From assembly GCF_001984035.1 (NCBI RefSeq), contig NZ_CP019449.1:3224001-3288000 (forward strand): 64,000 bases of DNA, in the 5' to 3' direction. Below the pieces are notes generated by a model. The model ran no database searches. It saw only the letters and a program-made list of their open reading frames with translations, and was not told the DNA's origin. The position numbers were made by a program, and so were the translations under genes. The DNA comes from Sphingopyxis sp. QXT-31 (lineage in GTDB: Bacteria > Pseudomonadota > Alphaproteobacteria > Sphingomonadales > Sphingomonadaceae). Below are positions 60,558 through 64,000 of the stretch, in pieces (position 1 is the first letter of the stretch; the number at the start of each line of letters is the position of its first letter).

Positions 60558-61244
60558 CTATTTTTGCACCTTTTGGCACAAATGATGCGCCGCTGTCACC
60601 ATCGCCGCGTCGTCGGGGCGCTCCGTAACGGTAACAGTGGCCCAGCCCTCGCCCGCCGCGGCGGCGGCCGCACCGCTGATCGCGACGAGCGACAGATGGC
60701 CGCGATCGGGCCCGACCAGCTCGGCGATCCGCGCCGCTCCGCGCGCCGAATGCGTGAGCAGGATCGCAGGCGCGGCGGTCAGCGCTTCCCAATCGGACGG
60801 CGGATCGACCGGATCGACGGCATAGACGGGCAGCGGCACTAGCGCCACCCCGCGCGCGTCGAACGCCGTCCGCTCGCGCCCGCAAAGCCATAAAATCCTT
60901 GGCGTTTTTCCCGATGACGCCATGGCGTCGACCAGCGATTGCGCATCGCCGGAGCCCGTCATCGCGACGGTCAATCCCGCCGCCTCCGCCGCGGCAGCCG
61001 TCGCCGAACCGACGGCATAAGCGGGAAGCGCCGCAAGCCTCTCCAGTTCCGGTCCGGAAAGACGGAGCGCCTGCGCGCTGGTCAGCAGCAAGGCGTCGAA
61101 ATCGCCCGGATCGGGGGCTTGCCAGCCCAGCGCATGCGCCGCGAACAAAGGCACGGCCCTGACATCGAGCCCCAGATTTCGCGCCCGCGCCACCGTCGCC
61201 GCATTGCCGGGTTCGGCCCGCGTGACGATGACGGGCAGTGTCAT
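60558..61244 (-). CDS. hemD: Uroporphyrinogen-III synthase HemD
   Basis: 228 residues. HemD is weakly conserved, but the two-lobed pattern is recognisable: PVIVTRAEPGNAATVARARNLG at the start, FDALLLTSAQALR (T-S-x-x-A motif), and AILLTHSARGAARIAELVG in the second lobe. It closes and inverts ring D of hydroxymethylbilane. It overlaps hemC by 4 bp, which supports the call. Confidence 0.85.
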   Translation of the reverse strand: MTLPVIVTRAEPGNAATVARARNLGLDVRAVPLFAAHALGWQAPDPGDFDALLLTSAQALRLSGPELERLAALPAYAVGSATAAAAEAAGLTVAMTGSGDAQSLVDAMASSGKTPRILWLCGRERTAFDARGVALVPLPVYAVDPVDPPSDWEALTAAPAILLTHSARGAARIAELVGPDRGHLSLVAISGAAAAAAGEGWATVTVTERPDDAAMVTAAHHLCQKVQK

Positions 61245-62194
61245 GCGCCGAACAGGATTCGCACGGATTCGGGCGCTTCGCCGAGCAGGCGCGCGGCGAG
61301 CCTTTCGGGCGCGTCGCCAGCGTCAACCAGCGTCCACCCCGCGACATGCGCGCGCCCGTCCTCTGAGAAGAGCTCGGCGTCAAGCCGCAGCATCCCGTCC
61401 GCCTGCCACGAAGCATGCGCCGCGACCGGCGAGCGGCAATCGCCGCCGAGCGCCGCGAGCAGGGCGCGCTCCGCCGCGACCGCGCGGTGCGTCGGGCCAT
61501 GGTCGACCGCCGCGAGCAGCCCGCGCGCCGCCGCGTCGTCGCTGCGGCATTCGATCCCGATCGCGCCCTGCGACGCCGCGGGCAGTAGCATCGCGGCTTC
61601 CTGCACCGTGCCGATCTCGTGCATCCCCAGCCGGTCGAGCCCCGCCGCCGCCAGCAGTGTTGCATCGACCTCGCCCGCCGCCAGCTTGGCGAGCCGCGTC
61701 TGGACATTGCCGCGCAGCAGCATCGTCTCGATATCGCTGCGCAACCGCTGCACTTGCGCCGCGCGCCGCGGGCTGCTGGTGCCGAGCCGCGCCCCCGTCG
61801 GCAGCGCATCGATCGTCGCCGCGACGATGCCCTCGCGCACCACCAGCCGGTCGCGCGGATCGGCGCGCTCGAGCATCGCGCCGAGGAAAAAGCGCGCGTC
61901 GCGCAAGGTTTCGACGTCCTTCAGGCTGTGCACCGCGATATCGATCGTCCCCGCGTCGAGCGCGGCGTCGAGCTCGCGCGTCCACAGCGCCTTGCCCCCG
62001 ACCTCGGCGAGCGCGCGGTCCTGGATGCGGTCGCCGGTCGCGGTCATCGGCACGATGTCGAGCGCCGCGGGCTCCAGCCGGTGCGCGCGCACGAGCGCCG
62101 CCGCCGCCATATCGGCCTGCGCGCGCGCCAGCGGCGAGGCGCGCGTGCCGATGCGCAGCGGGCGGGCGGGGGTCGGGAGCGGGATCGAAGCCAT
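61241..62194 (-). CDS. hemC: Porphobilinogen deaminase HemC
   Basis: 317 residues. RIGTRASPLARAQADMAAAAL at the N-terminus, VHSLKDVET (active-site region), RLGTSSPRRAAQVQRLRSDI and the dipyrromethane-anchoring Cys in IGIECRSDD. It polymerises four porphobilinogens into hydroxymethylbilane. Divergent from tsaD with 61 bp between, an arrangement common in alphaproteobacteria. Confidence 0.95.
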   Translation of the reverse strand: MASIPLPTPARPLRIGTRASPLARAQADMAAAALVRAHRLEPAALDIVPMTATGDRIQDRALAEVGGKALWTRELDAALDAGTIDIAVHSLKDVETLRDARFFLGAMLERADPRDRLVVREGIVAATIDALPTGARLGTSSPRRAAQVQRLRSDIETMLLRGNVQTRLAKLAAGEVDATLLAAAGLDRLGMHEIGTVQEAAMLLPAASQGAIGIECRSDDAAARGLLAAVDHGPTHRAVAAERALLAALGGDCRSPVAAHASWQADGMLRLDAELFSEDGRAHVAGWTLVDAGDAPERLAARLLGEAPESVRILFGA

Positions 62195-62255
62195 GCGGTG
62201 CTGCTAGCCTCCCTTGCCCTGCCCGCCAAGGGGCGGGTAAAGGGCGCGCAAGATT

Positions 62256-63290
62256 ATGACTCTGATCCTCGGCCTCGAATCGAGCTGCGATGAAACCGCG
62301 GCGGCGCTTGTCGATAGCGAAAGGCGCATCCTCGCGCACCGCGTTGCGGGGCAGGAGGCCGATCACGCCCCCTATGGCGGCGTCGTGCCGGAGATCGCGG
62401 CGCGCGCGCATGTCGACCGCCTCGCCCCCATTGTCGAGCGCGTGCTCGCCGATGCGGGCAAGAGTCTCGCCGACGTCGACGCGATCGCCGCGACCGCGGG
62501 GCCGGGGCTGATCGGCGGGGTGATGGTCGGGCTCGTCACCGGCAAAGCGCTCGCGCACGCCGCGGGCAAGCCGCTGATCGCGGTCAACCATCTCGAAGGC
62601 CATGCCCTCTCGCCGCGCCTCGCCGACCGCAGTTTGGAATTCCCCTATCTGCTGCTGCTCGTCTCGGGCGGCCATTGCCAGCTGCTGCTGGTGCAGGGCG
62701 TCGGCGCCTACCGCCGCCTTGCCACCACGATCGACGACGCCGCGGGCGAAGCCTTCGACAAGACGGCCAAACTGCTCGGCCTCGGTTATCCCGGCGGTCC
62801 GGCCGTCGAGCGCGTCGCCAAGGACGGCGATCCGAAGGCGGTGCCCTTCCCGCGCCCGCTGGTCGGCAGCGCCGAGCCGCATTTTTCCTTCGCGGGGCTC
62901 AAGAGCGCGGTGGTGCGCGCGGTGGCGTCGGGGCAGCACCGCACCCCCGATCTTGCCGCCTCGTTCCAGCAGGCAGTGGTGGATTGTCTTATCGATCGCA
63001 GCCGCATCGCGCTCGCCGCCTGCCCCGAAGCCAGTGCTTTCGTCGTCGCGGGCGGGGTCGCGGCCAACGGCGCGATCCGCACCGCGCTGACCGACCTCGC
63101 CGCGCGTCACGACAAGCCTTTCGTTGCCCCGCCGCTTTGGCTCTGCACCGACAATGGCGCGATGATCGCCTGGGCCGGCGCCGAGCGCTTTGCCGCGGGG
63201 CTCACCGATTCGCTCGATATACCCGCGCGCCCGCGTTGGCCGCTCGATCCCGACGCCGAGGCGGTTCGCGGCGCCGGGGTGAAGGCATGA
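62256..63290 (+). CDS. tsaD: tRNA N6-threonylcarbamoyladenosine synthase subunit TsaD
   Basis: 344 residues. [32 protein letters not shown], the metal ligands in [21 protein letters not shown] and the C-terminal [12 protein letters not shown] are all diagnostic. It transfers the threonylcarbamoyl group to A37 of ANN-decoding tRNAs. gpsA overlaps by 4 bp. Confidence 0.95.
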   Translation: MTLILGLESSCDETAAALVDSERRILAHRVAGQEADHAPYGGVVPEIAARAHVDRLAPIVERVLADAGKSLADVDAIAATAGPGLIGGVMVGLVTGKALAHAAGKPLIAVNHLEGHALSPRLADRSLEFPYLLLLVSGGHCQLLLVQGVGAYRRLATTIDDAAGEAFDKTAKLLGLGYPGGPAVERVAKDGDPKAVPFPRPLVGSAEPHFSFAGLKSAVVRAVASGQHRTPDLAASFQQAVVDCLIDRSRIALAACPEASAFVVAGGVAANGAIRTALTDLAARHDKPFVAPPLWLCTDNGAMIAWAGAERFAAGLTDSLDIPARPRWPLDPDAEAVRGAGVKA

Positions 63291-64000
63291 CGTCGTATAA
63301 GAATTTCGGCGTGGTCGGCGGCGGCGCCTGGGGCACGGCGCTCGCGCAATTGCTTGCCGCCGACGGCGCACCGATCCGGCTTTGGGCCCGCGAAACCGAG
63401 GTCGTCGCGGGGATTAATATCGAACATCGCAACATGTTGTTCCTGCCCGGCGCAGCGCTCTCGCCTTCGCTTACCGCCACGACCGATCTCGCCGACCTCT
63501 CCGCCTGCGACGCGCTGCTGATCGTCGTCCCCGTGCCCTATATGCGCGCCGTGCTCGCCGACCTGCCGCCCGGCGCCGCGCCCCTGATCCTGTGCAGCAA
63601 GGGCATGGAGGCGGGCAGCTTCGCCTTCCCCGTCGACATCGCGCGCGACGTGACACCAAGCCGCCCGGTCGCCGTGCTGTCGGGCCCGACCTTCGCGCAT
63701 GAAGTCGCCGCGGGCCTGCCGACCGCGATCACCCTCGCCGCCGAGGACCCCGTGCTCGCGGATGCCTTGGCGCAGGCGATCGCGCGCCCGCATTTCCGCC
63801 CCTATGTCTCGGGCGACGTGACCGGCGCCGAGATCGGCGGCGCGGTGAAGAATATCCTCGCGATCGCGAGCGGCATCGTCGACGGCGCCGGGCTGGGGCT
63901 CAACGCGCGCGCCGCACTGATCAGCCGCGGTTTCGCCGAAATGACGCGCTTCGGCCTCGCGCGCGGCGCCGAAACAGAGACGCTCGCCGGGCTCGCCGGG
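63287..64000 (+). CDS. gpsA: Glycerol-3-phosphate dehydrogenase [NAD(P)+] GpsA (3' end cut by window edge)
   Basis: 238 residues visible. Starts [24 protein letters not shown] (GxGxxG NAD site), then [28 protein letters not shown] and the catalytic-region Lys in [23 protein letters not shown]. It makes glycerol-3-phosphate for phospholipids. The gene continues beyond 64000. Confidence 0.95.
   Translation, partial: MTSYKNFGVVGGGAWGTALAQLLAADGAPIRLWARETEVVAGINIEHRNMLFLPGAALSPSLTATTDLADLSACDALLIVVPVPYMRAVLADLPPGAAPLILCSKGMEAGSFAFPVDIARDVTPSRPVAVLSGPTFAHEVAAGLPTAITLAAEDPVLADALAQAIARPHFRPYVSGDVTGAEIGGAVKNILAIASGIVDGAGLGLNARAALISRGFAEMTRFGLARGAETETLAGLAG

Noticed and set aside
61380..63371. 663-codon open frame on the minus strand
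   Set aside because: Crosses hemC and is antisense to tsaD; no family-like sequence.

Overview
The window looks like a high-GC alphaproteobacterial chromosome, most likely a sphingomonad such as Sphingopyxis or a close relative. Three things point that way: a lasso peptide precursor whose core resembles sphingopyxin, a luxI-phyH pair of the kind described in sphingomonads, and plasmid/integrative-element backbone genes common in that family. No taxonomic marker was tested by search.

The window has two parts. About 1-44,500 is accessory DNA. About 44,600-64,000 is ordinary chromosome: a YeiH-type transporter, ftsE-ftsX-ydcF-plsC, a prephenate dehydrogenase with hisC, metX-metW, a TetR/TonB-receptor pair, a CoA-transferase with glutaryl-CoA dehydrogenase, hemC-hemD with a mitofilin-like gene, tsaD and gpsA. 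The border is marked by an intact tRNA-Arg(CCG) at 44140-44216 and a truncated second copy at 44458-44507, which looks like an integration or recombination scar.

The accessory part reads left to right as follows. (1) A DNA-damage module, 1-4357: imuA-imuB, a canonical SRAP (HMCES/YedK-like) gene with a DUF1810 partner, and divergently a degenerate SRAP-like gene with an AlkB-type dioxygenase. Two LexA boxes of the alphaproteobacterial form GTTC-N7-GTTC are visible, one of them shared by the divergent SRAP promoters. (2) An IS110 transposase remnant. (3) The most unusual region, 4818-10108: two convergent operons, each starting at a palindromic operator. The plus-strand operon encodes a ribbon-helix-helix-like protein, a MazG-like protein with an unassigned C-terminal domain, and a uracil-DNA-glycosylase-family protein. 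The minus-strand operon encodes an acyl-carrier-like protein, an XRE regulator, an ImmA/IrrE metalloprotease carrying a chagasin-like C-terminal domain, a papain-family (C1) protease without propeptide, and a thymidylate-synthase-like protein. Chagasins inhibit C1 proteases, so a protease-inhibitor pair wired to an ImmA/XRE switch is a reasonable hypothesis for a new conflict or stress system. (4) A copper module: cueR, copA and a copZ-like chaperone. (5) Element backbone and maintenance genes, 13.8-27.7 kb: an EexN-like lipoprotein, an MNT-HEPN protein, DUF2493, an Xre-RES toxin-antitoxin pair, a toprim protein, a giant methyltransferase/strawberry-notch helicase, ParB and DUF2958. No relaxase, integrase or type IV secretion gene is in the window. 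(6) Quorum sensing: luxR, then luxI-phyH-gntR, with a short mercury cassette (merR, merT and a GDCCVFCSYG protein) between luxR and luxI. (7) A complete lasso peptide locus, 32.6-41.5 kb: ECF sigma, FecR, TonB receptor and isopeptidase on the plus strand; precursor, fused B1-B2 protein and cyclase on the minus strand. (8) Two uncharacterised genes before the tRNA scar.

Several promoters seem to give transcripts that start at or a few bases before the start codon (4850, 3258, possibly 52051), which suggests leaderless mRNAs. All coordinates, motifs and palindromes were read by eye. Homology calls rest on recognised motifs, not on database searches.
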